This document shows, piece by piece, positions 23,971 through 34,712 of a stretch of DNA of 64,000 bases. A model generated the notes under the pieces. The model was not told where the DNA came from and ran no database searches. It saw only the letters and a program-made list of their open reading frames with translations. This stretch comes from Apodospora peruviana (taxonomy: Eukaryota > Ascomycota > Sordariomycetes > Sordariales > Lasiosphaeriaceae): contig JAUEDM010000002.1 in NCBI GenBank assembly GCA_033439685.1, forward strand, positions 4,774,001 to 4,838,000, written 5' to 3'. Both the position numbers and the translations under genes were made by a program. The first letter of the stretch is position 1; the number at the start of each line of letters is the position of its first letter.

Positions 23971-26900
23971 CTAACCCCTCGCATACGGATGGAACCCCCG
24001 GTTTCCACCCCTTCCACCGCCGCGATAGTTTGCACCCGGCTTACCAGCATTCTTGGGCCCAGTAGGCGCGTTGGCCGGCGGCGCGTGCGCCGGATCTCCA
24101 GGGCCAGGCGACATCATACCGCCGCCTTGCTGTCCACCGCCGCGATTCTTATGATACCCACGACCTCCACCACCACTACCCTGCGATCCACCGAAATTGC
24201 TCCCTCCGCCTGACACAATGGGCTGTGGAACATCATCGTACATACCCTCCCAGCTGGTTGGACCACCATAACCCATACCGCCCGCGTTAGCCGCAGCGGC
24301 CATGTTGGCCATATTATTCTGCTGCTGCTGCTGATGATGATGTTGTCCACCTCCTCTACCGCCGCCGGGTCCCCGCTGGTGGTTGTGCTGCTCATACTTT
24401 TGCTGTTCAAAATGTTGCTGCTCGTACGCGTTATACGCTCCTCCCGGCTGCTGACCACCACCACCACCACCCTGCTGCAGTTGCTGCTGTCTGTTTCCCC
24501 CTTGAGGACCAGATTGCGCAACGACAGGCGACATGCTACCACCACCACCATTGCCACCACCCATTCCTCCCATACCACCAGGCATACCAGGCATACCTTG
24601 CTGGTTCATCATCTGCTGCATCTGCTGCATCATGGCCGGGTTCATGTTCGCACCACCGCCGCCACGACCGCCCTGCTGCTGCTGCTGCTGCGCTGCCATC
24701 ATCTGCGCCTGCATCTGCTGCATCTGTTGCATCTGCATCATGTGCTGCATCATGGCCGGGTTCATGTTGCGGCTCATGGCCATCTGCTGCTGCATCATGG
24801 CAAAAGCCTGCTGCATGCGCTGCAAGTACTGCGCCATCAGCTGCGGCGTCATCCCGGCAGCTCCCGCTCCTACTCCTCCCGCTGCACCACCCATCATGCC
24901 AGCCATTCCGCCCGCACCACCACCAGACTGAGAAGAGCCGTCGTCCATGCCGCCGTTGCCGCCGTTGTTCATACCATTACCACCCTGCTTACGTCCGCCA
25001 AATTTATTACCGCCACCGCCTTGGTTGCGGCGCGCGGCCTCCTCCTCCTCGCGCAGATTGCCCCTAGGCTGCGCTTTCTTAACCTCAATAGGCTTGCCAT
25101 GGATCTCGAGGTTGGCGGACAGGCAGGCATCAACACCAGCTTCGCTCTCGAACGTAACGAATCCGAACCCGCGTGGGCGGCCTGTGTCCTTGTCCATCAT
25201 GAGGGTCGCGTCGACGACGCGGCCGAACTGCGCAAAGTACTCGCGGAACTCGTGATCGGTGGTCTCCTGGCTGACACCGCCGACAAAGATCTTGGACGTC
25301 TTTTCCTGTTCATCGCGCGGGATGGCGCGTTTGGGGTCGATCTAGAACAAAACAAAATGATCAGTTAGTATTGGCATATTTGGGGGCGAGGGGGGTTGTT
25401 TGGATTTGGAGCTGTTTGAACGTACAATCTTCCCATCGAGATAATGCTCTTTGACCATGACAATGTTGACGGTTCTGGGGTCCTTGAAGGTCAGGAAGCC
25501 GAAGCCTCTCGACCGTCCGGTGGTGCCGTCACGCATGACGGTGCATTCTACCACCTCGCCAAACTGGGAGAAGTAATCTCTGAGGGATTCTAAAGACAAT
25601 CAGAATATTGTCGACGAGGACTATCCAGTAGGAAGGGAAAACTCACGATCTGTCGTCTCCCAATTGAGTCCGCCGATAAACATTTTTCTACACAGCACAC
25701 AAGGAGGTTAGCTCATCCATATTTCCTGTAAACATGTTCGAAATCGGCAGAGAAGACGAGATGGTTAGTATGCTTGGGCGTCATCTCGTCCCGAAAGAGG
25801 CGGAAACGAGCAGCCCGGCGATCAGTTGGTGAGATTCGATTCAGACGATTTCACGCTCGTCGCGTGCAGGGAGTGTCAGGTAAGTAGGTAGTACCCAATC
25901 TCGTATCTGACTCCAGGTCTTGGTTGGTCTGCCAGCGCGGTGATCGCAGGCTCTCCAGTTTGGCCATAGCCACCCTTGTCGTCTTGAGTACCAGTTGAGA
26001 TTTCGGTGAACGGCAATGGTCCGCTATTGGAGTCGCCATCGCTCTCGTCTGAGCTGATTTCGATGTAGTCGATAGCCAGTGGCCGGCGCACATGCCGGTA
26101 GGAGGACATGTTTGCGGTGGTGCAAGTGGTCGTTGTTGAGCTCTCCCTCGGAGTGATTGCGCGTGACAGAGCGGGTGCGGGACAACGCTACAGCAGTTCT
26201 CACAGGTGAGAAATAAGATGCAGCGCAGAAGATGCCAGTTTGATGACCTGTGTCGATTCTTTCTCTCAAAGTTCCTGTCTCGTGCTCTTGCTATCGTCAA
26301 GCTAGGTACTGACTGTCTGTCTGCCTGTCTGCCTGGGTGCTGCGCTATCCGCTGCCAAATCTTGATCTCGCGGTCAGAGAATATCACCCACAATCCTCAA
26401 TCTGGAGGATCCGTCGCTGGCTCCTTCGAGCTCTATAAGATTATCTGCGCCTCTGTTTGGGCTATAGATGACAGTAGAGTGATCCTGAGCTATCGTGTGT
26501 GGCGCTTTGTTCTCGGTGTGATTTAGGTATAGGTAGAGCTCCCGCGTCCCTCCTCTTCATTCATCATTCATCAAGTAAACGCTTGGTGACGAGGCATGTG
26601 ACCCATTCTTGCTTCTCGCTCAGAATCGCTTCAGTCCACCTAGAGTCCTGGATCTGCCCTGAACTGTTGGCTGTTGGCCCGCCATCTCGCCCAACAGAGA
26701 CACCTCGACAGTCTCACGCCAACCATGACATGGCCCAACCCATCTCTTGCAGCCTCTTGCCTTTCCTGGTCCACCTCCAACAAGCCGTCCAAATGTCCTT
26801 TCGAACTGTCGATACGTCCGGTGGCTGAGGGGTTATGCAGCTCGGTCCATTTCGGCACGCAGTTCATCACCTTTTGCAGCGCAAAGACGAGTTTTCCAAG

Positions 26901-27399
26901 CAAATAATGTTACGAGGATCAAATGTGTCACTTTACAATCAAAAGAATGGACTTACCCGTCTTCTTTGGCATTGGGGCCCTTCACCGGCGCCGGAGGCAG
27001 AGGTGGGGCATTGTTGTTGTTGTTAGTGTTGTTGTATGATGTTTGGGTATCATCATGGTACGCAGATGTGGTTGCTGGGCCATTGCCGAGATTAAAGTCG
27101 ACATCATCGTCCTCCTCATCACCCTCGTCATTGTCCATGTGCGAGTCATCTCCATTATTATACTGCTGATATTGATTGTTGTCCTCCGGAGCTTCATAGC
27201 TGTCATGGTTATTGTTATCAGCTGCCGCTGACTGTGCGGCAGCGTACTGGTCTGCCGCAGGCGCGCTGTGATCTGCTTTCGCCGCGGGTTCGTCGTCGTT
27301 GTATCTAGTCGCTGGTCAGAATGGAGAGCAAAACACGTGAATGGACAAAACTTACAGATCGGCAAAGAGCTCGTCGTCAAAGTTCTCGGGCTCCGTCAT
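23971..27399 (-). CDS. hrp1: Hrp1/Nab4-type hnRNP with two RRM domains
   Basis: Five exons in transcript order: 27399-27356, 27304-26957, 25687-25647, 25589-25426, 25341-23971; 655 residues. The N-terminus (MTEPENFDDELFADLY) and residues to about 130 are acidic, Ala/Asn-rich and disordered. RRM1 begins MFIGGLNWETT at 133, with RNP1 RSRGFGFLTF at 170-179. RRM2 starts near 216 (KIFVGGV) with RNP1 RPRGFGFVTF. The interdomain linker (DPKRAIPRDEQEK) is typical of Hrp1. The C-terminal 350 residues are Gln, Met, Gly and Asn rich, prion-like, with RGG motifs and the ending GFHPYARG. Yeast Hrp1 is CF IB, binding UA-rich polyadenylation enhancement elements and shuttling between nucleus and cytoplasm. 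The 1269-nt intron 2 (25688-26956) is about twenty times the local norm. It was joined because the N-terminal exons end in KGPNAKEDG and phase 2, giving DGKMFIGG. Confidence 0.9.
25895..26109 (-). CDS. Possible alternative first exon inside the HRP1 long intron
   Basis: Within intron 2 of HRP1, on the same strand, an ATG at 26109 (context AAACATG) opens a coding-like frame: MSSYRHVRRPLAIDYIEISS, then an acidic Ser/Asp/Gly stretch ending RPGVRYEIG. Codons favour C or G at the third position, like real genes here. If a donor at 25894 (GTACTA, weak) joins the RRM1 exon acceptor at 25688, the phase is 2 and matches, giving an isoform with a different N-terminus and both RRMs. Unspliced, the frame ends after five more codons at 25876 as a 77-residue protein. 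Either possibility, or chance, remains open. Confidence 0.35.
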
Positions 27400-28024
27400 G
27401 ATGCCGGTCGCTGAAGATTAAAGATAGGGCTGTTTGTCGGGAGATCTTTGGCACACGACTGATGGGGAGGGAAAGTATGGTAAAGAAGGCCGCAGCAAGA
27501 AACGAAACAATAAAAGGTATCCGGTCTGATGACAATGCGAGAATAACGCGCCAGTGGATTGTCACGTCGAAATGGGTGATGCGCGTCTTCTGGAAATGCG
27601 TTGTGGTGCGAGATTGACGACCTCTGTTGGAGGTTGACTTTGGTCGAGTTGCGGCATTGGAGCCTTATGAGCCCTCTTTGCTTTCTGCTTTTCGCGGCGC
27701 TGTTGTGGGTCCGAACGCCCTTTTGGCGTGCACCCGTGCGGCGCAGGCGACTCCAGTGCCTGGAATTGCAAGTCCAGCCAGGGCACCACTGGATGACGCT
27801 GGCGGGGCCGGAAGGCAGAGCATTGACCACCCAAATGGCCTGTCAGAGCTGACAACAGCTGCGGAGGGGTGGCGGCGGCCCGCTCTCTGAAGACAACCTG
27901 CCTGAGCAAGAAACACCACTGCAAGCACCACCATCACATATCGGCCTAAAGATCCCCAAGCATTTCGGACGGACACACCTCAAAGAGCCATGCAATTGAC
28001 GAGCGAGACACGTCGCAATTCATA
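27400..28024. promoter_or_regulatory. Shared divergent promoter region, HRP1 and Gyp1-like genes
   Basis: 625 bp separate the divergent start codons at 27399 (minus) and 28025 (plus). No coding region is supported, so both promoters and leaders must lie here or overlap. No individual factor site was identified with confidence. Confidence 0.5.
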
Positions 28025-30189
28025 ATGTTTTCTTCTTCCGGCAGCGGCAAGAAGGCCCCTCCCCAGGTAAGAAATAATGCGGCATGTTTCCCTGTTTCAG
28101 GCCTTCTTTTACCGCTGCTGAGTGCTAACCCGACGGCTTGACTCGAGCAGCAGGAGATGGTGCAAGTCGGTATGTTTGTTTACCTTTGCCCGTCTGCCAC
28201 AACACCTTACAAACACTAATACAGCATCTCCTTTCTCTGGAGTTTCAGACAGGTCAGAGTAAGTCCACATGTCTCTAATTTTATTATTCTTGCGAGAGGA
28301 AGACCAACTTGCTAACCTGAATCCACGTAGCAGCACTCCGCCGTTCTGGAGGGCCCCGCAGCGCGAAACCCCGCCTTCGAAGAAGACAACGGCCAAGGGC
28401 CGCGACTCGGGCCTCGTTGTTGGGGCATCCTATTCCCATGCCGACGGCCTCAGATTTGATTCTTTGTACGCTTCTATCCTCAATGTATACTTACGCCGTC
28501 GCTAACTGGGCATCAGAAACCTCTCCTCGTCCGGGTCACGTCCGAGGACCCCGCCCTCATCCACGTTGACACAGACACGAAGCCGAGACTCGACGACATC
28601 CCCGCCACCCAAACCCAGCTCCGGGCTCTCCTCGCCTCCCCTCAAGACATACATGAACTTCCTTTCCAACACTAACGATGACTGGACAGCGGACGACGGG
28701 GATGACCTGTACGGGTACGAGGACGACGATGGGGACGATTTCGGACTCCCGAGTCTGTCAAACGCGAAGCGGAGGTCAAGGCGGATGGCAGCGCAGAACA
28801 AATCGGATGCTGGCGCCGGGACGCTATCCCCAATAACCGACAGCTTTGGACTTCATGAGCGGCGCTACTCGAACAGCGCCGACATTGCCATCGAGCGGCC
28901 GACGTCGACATACCCGATGCCCAAAAAGAGCGAGGGCAAGATCCTTCGTCCGCAGTACAAAGACATCCTCCGAGACCCTGCGAATGCGCTTCACCTCATC
29001 AACCACCCGTCCATACCAGCGAATGCTACCCCCAAAGAAGTCGACGCAATAAACTCGAGGATATCAAGGATAAATAAATTTAAACGAATTCTTCAGGCCT
29101 CCACAATACCGTTGTCCGACCTCAGGGCGTTAGCATGGTCAGGCGTGCCCGAGGAAGTCCGCGCCATGACATGGCAACTTCTCCTCAGCTACCTCCCAAC
29201 CAGCAGTGAGCGGCGCGTGGCAACCCTCGAGCGCAAAAGAAAAGAGTACCTGGACGGCGTCCGCCAGGCATTTGAGCGAGGCGGCGCGGGTGGAGGAGGC
29301 ACCACAGCAAGCGGTGGCGGCAACAGCAAAGGCGCCGCTGCTCGTGGACTCGACGAAGCCATCTGGCACCAAATCAGCATCGACGTGCCTCGTACCAACC
29401 CGCACATCGAGCTCTACGGCTACGAAGCAACCCAGCGATCGCTCGAGCGCATTCTCTACGTATGGGCGGTCCGCCACCCCGCCAGCGGCTACGTGCAGGG
29501 CATCAACGACCTGGTCACGCCGTTCTGGCAGGTGTTTCTTGGCACGTACATCACGGACCACGACATCGAGAGCGGCATGGACCCCGGCCAGCTCCCTAGG
29601 CCGGTACTGGACGCGGTCGAGGCCGACACGTTTTGGTGCTTGACGAAACTGCTCGACGGTATCCAGGACCATTATATTGTTGCGCAGCCGGGAATCCAGC
29701 GGCAGGTGGCCGCGCTGCGGGACCTGACGGCGCGGATAGACAGTGGGTTGGCGAAGCACCTGGAGAAGGAGAGCGTCGAGTTTATACAGTTTAGTTTCCG
29801 GTGGATGAATTGTTTGTTGATGAGGGAGATTAGTGTCAAGAATACGATTAGGATGTGGGATACGTATATGGTATGTTACCCCCTACACTTCCTTTCTATG
29901 GTACTGTGTTGACTGACAAGAGTTAAAACAGGCGGAAGAGCAAGGGTTCTCGGAATTTCATTTATACGTCTGCGCCGCGTTCTTGGTCAAGTGGTCCGAC
30001 AAGCTGGTCAAGATGGATTTCCAGGAGATCATGATGTTTCTGCAGTCGCTGCCGACGCGTAACTGGACCGAGAAGGACATTGAGCTGTTGTTGAGTGAGG
30101 CGTATATATGGCAGAGTTTATTTAAGGGCTCGTCGGCGCATCTTAGGGGGCCCGCGAGTCGAAGTCCGTCGGCGAATTTCCAGCTTTAA
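28025..30189 (+). CDS. gyp1: Gyp1-type TBC domain Rab GTPase-activating protein
   Basis: Six exons: 28025-28066, 28151-28169, 28225-28258, 28331-28465, 28517-29870, 29932-30189; 613 residues. The short 5' exons join in frame to give MFSSSGSGKKAPPQ, ASPFSGVSDRS and FWRAPQRETPPSKK. Residues about 80-270 are Ser/Pro-rich then acidic. The TBC domain spans about 275-590. Its catalytic arginine finger is Arg369 in IDVPRTNPH and the glutamine finger is Gln404 in YVQGINDL, so the dual-finger mechanism is intact. Yeast Gyp1 stimulates GTP hydrolysis by Ypt1/Rab1 at the Golgi. A Gly/Ala/Ser-rich insertion (GGAGGGGTTASGGGNSKGAA) interrupts the domain just before the arginine finger. Acceptors of exons 2 and 4 are NAGNAG sites, so one-residue isoforms are possible. 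Confidence 0.93.
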
Positions 30190-31944
30190 GACCTTTTCTT
30201 TTCTATTGTTTTTTGTTTGTCAAAATATGAAAACTTAGCTGGCCGGCCGGGCGTTTTGTTTTTATTGCGTGGGTTTGTCTTTTTTGCATGGATGCATGGA
30301 TGGAAGGTGATGAAGACGAAGAAGGGGATGGGAAATATATCTCTTCAGCTTGAAAACTTTTACTTTGTTTGAGGCAATTTTGTAATATGATGGGAGAGGG
30401 TTTATGATAGGAACGGCAGGCAAATGAGAAGGCGGTGGGGGTGGAGTATGGAGCAGAGGTGATGTATAACGTATGAACAGACGCAAGGTACCTATTTACT
30501 TGGGTTTGAGCGAGTTAATGTGTATCACAAATAAGAAGAAGAAGAGAGATGGAGGATGATTCCCAAATGTGCGTGAAAGGAGTCAACATACCAGGTACAC
30601 TTGGCGAGATCTTTGTAGGTACCTCTGCCACATAAGGAGCTATGTTTCGTTCCGTGATGAATTCTTGGCTGTTGCGGATGTGTGCTTCTGTCTAAGGACT
30701 ATAAAGTCAGTCAGTCAGTCAGTCAACCCGTCAGTCGGTCGCCATATACTCACTCACCGATGGATGGCGCCTAATCAAGTACCTAGGCACTCACCTAGGT
30801 ACATACATTATCCCGGCATACTCCTTTCTTCATTCTCATCAGTGTGTTCCAGTGTAATCCAGGTATATCTGCGTAGATAGCCGTCTGCCACGTCAAGCTT
30901 CTCTTTGGACGTCAAGGCGCAGCCACACTCCCGACGTGGCTCCAGCTCTCATCCAACCACTGACCACCAACGACCAGTCAGTATGGTGTCTGTTATTCTC
31001 CCTTCAGAGAAATTTAAACAAAATTCTCCGCCATCATACACGAGACACGGAACAACAACAGACACAATGCAAACCCATATCAAACAAGGAAGAGAAGCAG
31101 CACGCCTCTGTAACTCCTCTCGCCCCCAAAGAAATCTCACAGTTATAAGTCAATTCGATTCAATTCTTTCAAGCCATTAATTCATAAAAGTTCAATCATA
31201 AAATACTATCCCGGAAACCTAAACGAGAAGCTAAGTACCTAAGTGCCTAGAGAACCATAATACCTGCGGAACCTAAGAGTCCATCGATGGCCATAATCCC
31301 CCACCAACCGACCGAGCTCATCACATATCATCAACAGGTCCGTGAAATCTCAAAATCCGCCACTTCCTTCTTTGAAAAGACAAAACATCCCAGAAAGGAG
31401 AGTTCTTAAAAGAGAGACTGGAAAGAAGAATTCGTAACGAACCATGGCCAGTTAGCAAAGAAAAACACAAGACAAAACGGAAGGCAGCAAACCAGCAGAG
31501 ACCGCCCAACACGAGCCAGCCGAGACAGCAGTTCAGTCCTTCCGTGCCCGCCCGTTCCTGTGCCTGTGAACCCCATTCAAACTGTACCGGCGAGACCGTT
31601 TCTATTGATCGTTTGGTCGCAGACGTAGCCAACCAGCTCACCATGGCAACCGCCGAAACACTTGTAACTCATCCCCGTTCGTGACCTCGTCGCCCCCATA
31701 TCGTTTCAGCCGGCCCAAAAACCCGTAGAAAAGCAAGACTATCCTCATGCCGTAATGCTAACCATGTGCCCGCAAACGCCATCAGAAACTCCCGTCCTCC
31801 AGATCCTCCTATTGTTGGGAATACAAATCATATGACAAGGGTAAAGAAACCCGCAAAGAAAGTGCAGTGAGGTGAAGGAGGTAGTATTAAAAAGTTGTGT
31901 AGCCGCAAAAGACGATGAAGTGACTTGACGGAATGGCCCCTTGC
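30190..31944. other. Convergent intergenic region
   Basis: Lies between the 3' ends of the Gyp1-like gene (plus) and the FHA gene (minus). No supported gene. Contains a tetranucleotide run (AGTC)5 at 30705-30725 and scattered CCTAGGTA motifs (30770-30810). 31180-31260 is AT-rich. Confidence 0.5.
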
Positions 31945-34712
31945 TCAGACAAAAGTAGGAGCCGTGTAGACAAGAGTGCCAAAGATCATGGCTCCAGCTG
32001 TAACACCACCGAGTGCAGCATACCCAACACGCTCAGCGATATGGCGAAGTCTCTTTGCAGGTCGCTCAGGAGTCATATCAAAGCATGCGATTGTCCCAAC
32101 GGGTGCTGCTTGAACGGTGAGCAGCTCAGTCTTCGGTGCCTCTAAAAGCTGCGACGGAACAGCCTGGACACTCTGTTGCTTCGTTACAGGCTCCTCAACA
32201 ATGCGCTCGTTGCTGACAACCTGTGTAGTGTTGGCAGACTGGGCCCACTGGTCTTCCTCGACAGTTGAACTAGAGATCTCCTCTACCTTCCTCTTGGGTT
32301 TTGACTTCCCTCTAGCCTCAGCCAACGGTCTGGAATCCAAAACCTCTCCTGCCGTCTTGACCTCCTTAACTTGAATGGGAGTCACTTGACAGTCATCAAC
32401 AATATCGGAGATGCCCACATGTGTCCGACGGGCAGACTGCTCCGGAGCTTCGACTGGTGTCTGTTCCGCGGCTTGATTGGGGAAGTTAGCGTACATGGCA
32501 TTGACCATCGAGTCATACTGGTCTGGCCGCCACGGGTTGAGAGTAGGTTGAGTGGTAGAATGAAGCACCACATCGGGAATTGTGGGCATCTCATTCAAGC
32601 GCTCAACAGGATTCTGCTTCGAGAAGACACGCGGGGCTTTTGATGCAGTATTGAAGGTGAAGGGACCAGCAGGACCGGCCCCGTTACAGAGGTCATGAAC
32701 CGACGAGAGCGGCCGAGGAATGGCAGTTTTCGACGATCCAACCAAGATTTTGTTTTCCTCTCGCGCCGCAAAAAATTCAGGCTTGCCGGAAATCTCGCCC
32801 AGGATCTCGGCTGAAGACTTCCGAGTCTCCCCTAGGCCTTGCACGGATTTCTTTGGCAGCGCCGCATCAGACGGAGAGGGTTCCCGGGCGTAGGGTTCTG
32901 GCAGTACTGCAAAGTCGAAGGTCTCAGGTACAGGAAACTTCAACGATGGCGCTGACGCTGTGTTGGTCGAGGTCTTGTCGTCATTGAGGAGTCCTTCGAT
33001 CGTTACTGGGGCAGTGCTCTTGGGTATGTTTGCCGATGCCTCATTGGCATCCGGAACACTCGCTTCAGCGACAACCGCAGACTTGGCTGCTTGAGCAAGC
33101 TGGACTGATGTGACATGGTCCTCGCTAAGAGGGATAGAATTGGCGCCAGTTGCACAGGTCTGTGAGAGGCACGAGCTTGCTTCAGCCGCTTCATCCCAGA
33201 AGGCGCTTCCAAAATCTATGACAAGTCAGCTATCATCCATTTACGGGCAAGGCAGTTAAACAAGACTTACCTTCGTCTGGGAACCCGTTGTCGAGGGCTT
33301 CATTTTCAGAGGAATAGTCGTCTTCGTAGTCCATATCCTCGTCTGCCTCCTCTTCGGCAGCTTCCTCATCCGTAAGTTCGTTCGCATAATCTAGAGCAAA
33401 CCCGATAGCGTCCCTGCGCAGCTGCTCCAGATTGCACTCCAGATTGCGGAGTTGCTCCTCTTCACAAAAGATGCCGAGCTGGCTTTCTTCATCGTCGCTG
33501 ACCGAGCGGTGACTCGATTTGTAGATACCACCTTCGTCCTCTTCACCTTCGTCCTCCTCACCGCTTCCACTCTTGCTGTCACTGTGGGCATCGGAGTCGA
33601 CGTCATCACTCATGCTCATCTCATCATCTTCGCCCGAGGTCGAATAGTTGTAGCGAATGGAGCTCTCATCACCCGAGACATCTGAAGTAGGATACTCTTC
33701 ATCCATGAAGGCGACAGGAGACTGAATGAGTGAGCCAAGATCTGGACTACCGATGCCCCGACTGCCGGGACGAGATGAAGATTCTTCGGCCTGGACACCA
33801 AAGACTTCGTTGTCTTCGTTTGGGTCGTCAATCACCGGCATTGGCGAGGTGGGTGGAGACGAGAGATCGATAATCTCAGGTTTGGCGTTGTGTGTATGTT
33901 GGGTGAGATCGATGACGTCCGGCGGTGTGCTTCCAGCGATCTTCCTAGCCAACCCAGCACGAGGGCGCTCTGTAATATCCCCCACGCTGTAACAGTCCTC
34001 ACTCGAGTAATCCACATCGTCGGGGACCTGAAAGGTGGTTGTTGACTGGCCGTTCCTACGTAGGTGCACGTTAGCACACAAATTCACGACAGGAAACCTA
34101 ACGAACCAACTTACTGATGCTCGGTCTTGTCGTCCTTGCAGGTCTCATTAAAAACAATGTCGACATCCACTGTGGTTGGTGGGAAGGAATCCACTCCGCG
34201 ATAGATGAATGTACCAAACTTGAGTTTATCGCCATTCTTCAGCTTACGGACATCGTTCTTGTTCATCCGGGCCGTTTCGTCGTTGAAAAAGGTCCCATGA
34301 AGAGAACCGAGATCTTTGACCATGACTGTCTGAATAAAGGGTTAGTACGGAGCCCGGTGCAGCTGGATTTTGGACTTACCTTCTCGTCGAGATCGACAGA
34401 GATCTCGGCGTGCTGTCGAGACATGACCGGGCTCAGGAACCATGCGTTATCGGCAGCTGACACGAGGCCTTTCGTTTCGACTTTGCTCGCTCGTCCGATG
34501 ATGATGGAGCAATTATCGCGCTCCAGTGTCAGAATTCGATCGGGAAAAGCAATGTCTGTCGGAGGTATGTCCTTATTGCCCTTAAGGGCTCGGTCTACCG
34601 AGAGTTTGATTTGGACTGGTGGACCTGTTAGCGGCGGACTACCACCGAGGAAGTTGGGAGAGTTTCGATCGGGGAACTTACCGGAGTCCGCCGAGTTGCT
34701 AGAAGTGGCCAT
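31945..34712 (-). CDS. FHA-domain protein with predicted C-terminal membrane anchor
   Basis: Four exons in transcript order: 34712-34380, 34329-34115, 34055-33271, 33215-31945; 867 residues. The FHA domain spans about 33-160 and shows the phosphothreonine-binding residues Gly73-Arg74-Ala-Ser and Ser98-Arg-Gln-His101, then DLGSLHGTFFND. The middle (about 200-440) is strongly acidic with SSPP-type sites and one short helical stretch (EEQLRNLECNLEQLRRDA). The rest is disordered until a hydrophobic C-terminal segment (YAALGGVTAGAMIFGTLVY) followed by TAPTFV, as in tail-anchored proteins. Membrane-anchored FHA proteins of the SLMAP/Far10/HAM-4 STRIPAK type have long coiled coils, which this lacks, so orthology is not claimed. 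A possible 57-nt in-frame intron (34625-34681) would remove residues 12-30, but its CTAAC lies too close to the acceptor for comfort. Confidence 0.85.

Noticed and set aside
24334..25368. 344-residue plus-strand frame opposite HRP1
   Set aside because: It is the antisense of the Gln/Met/Gly-rich HRP1 tail and RRM2; Leu/His/Thr runs come from the CTG/CAC repeats.
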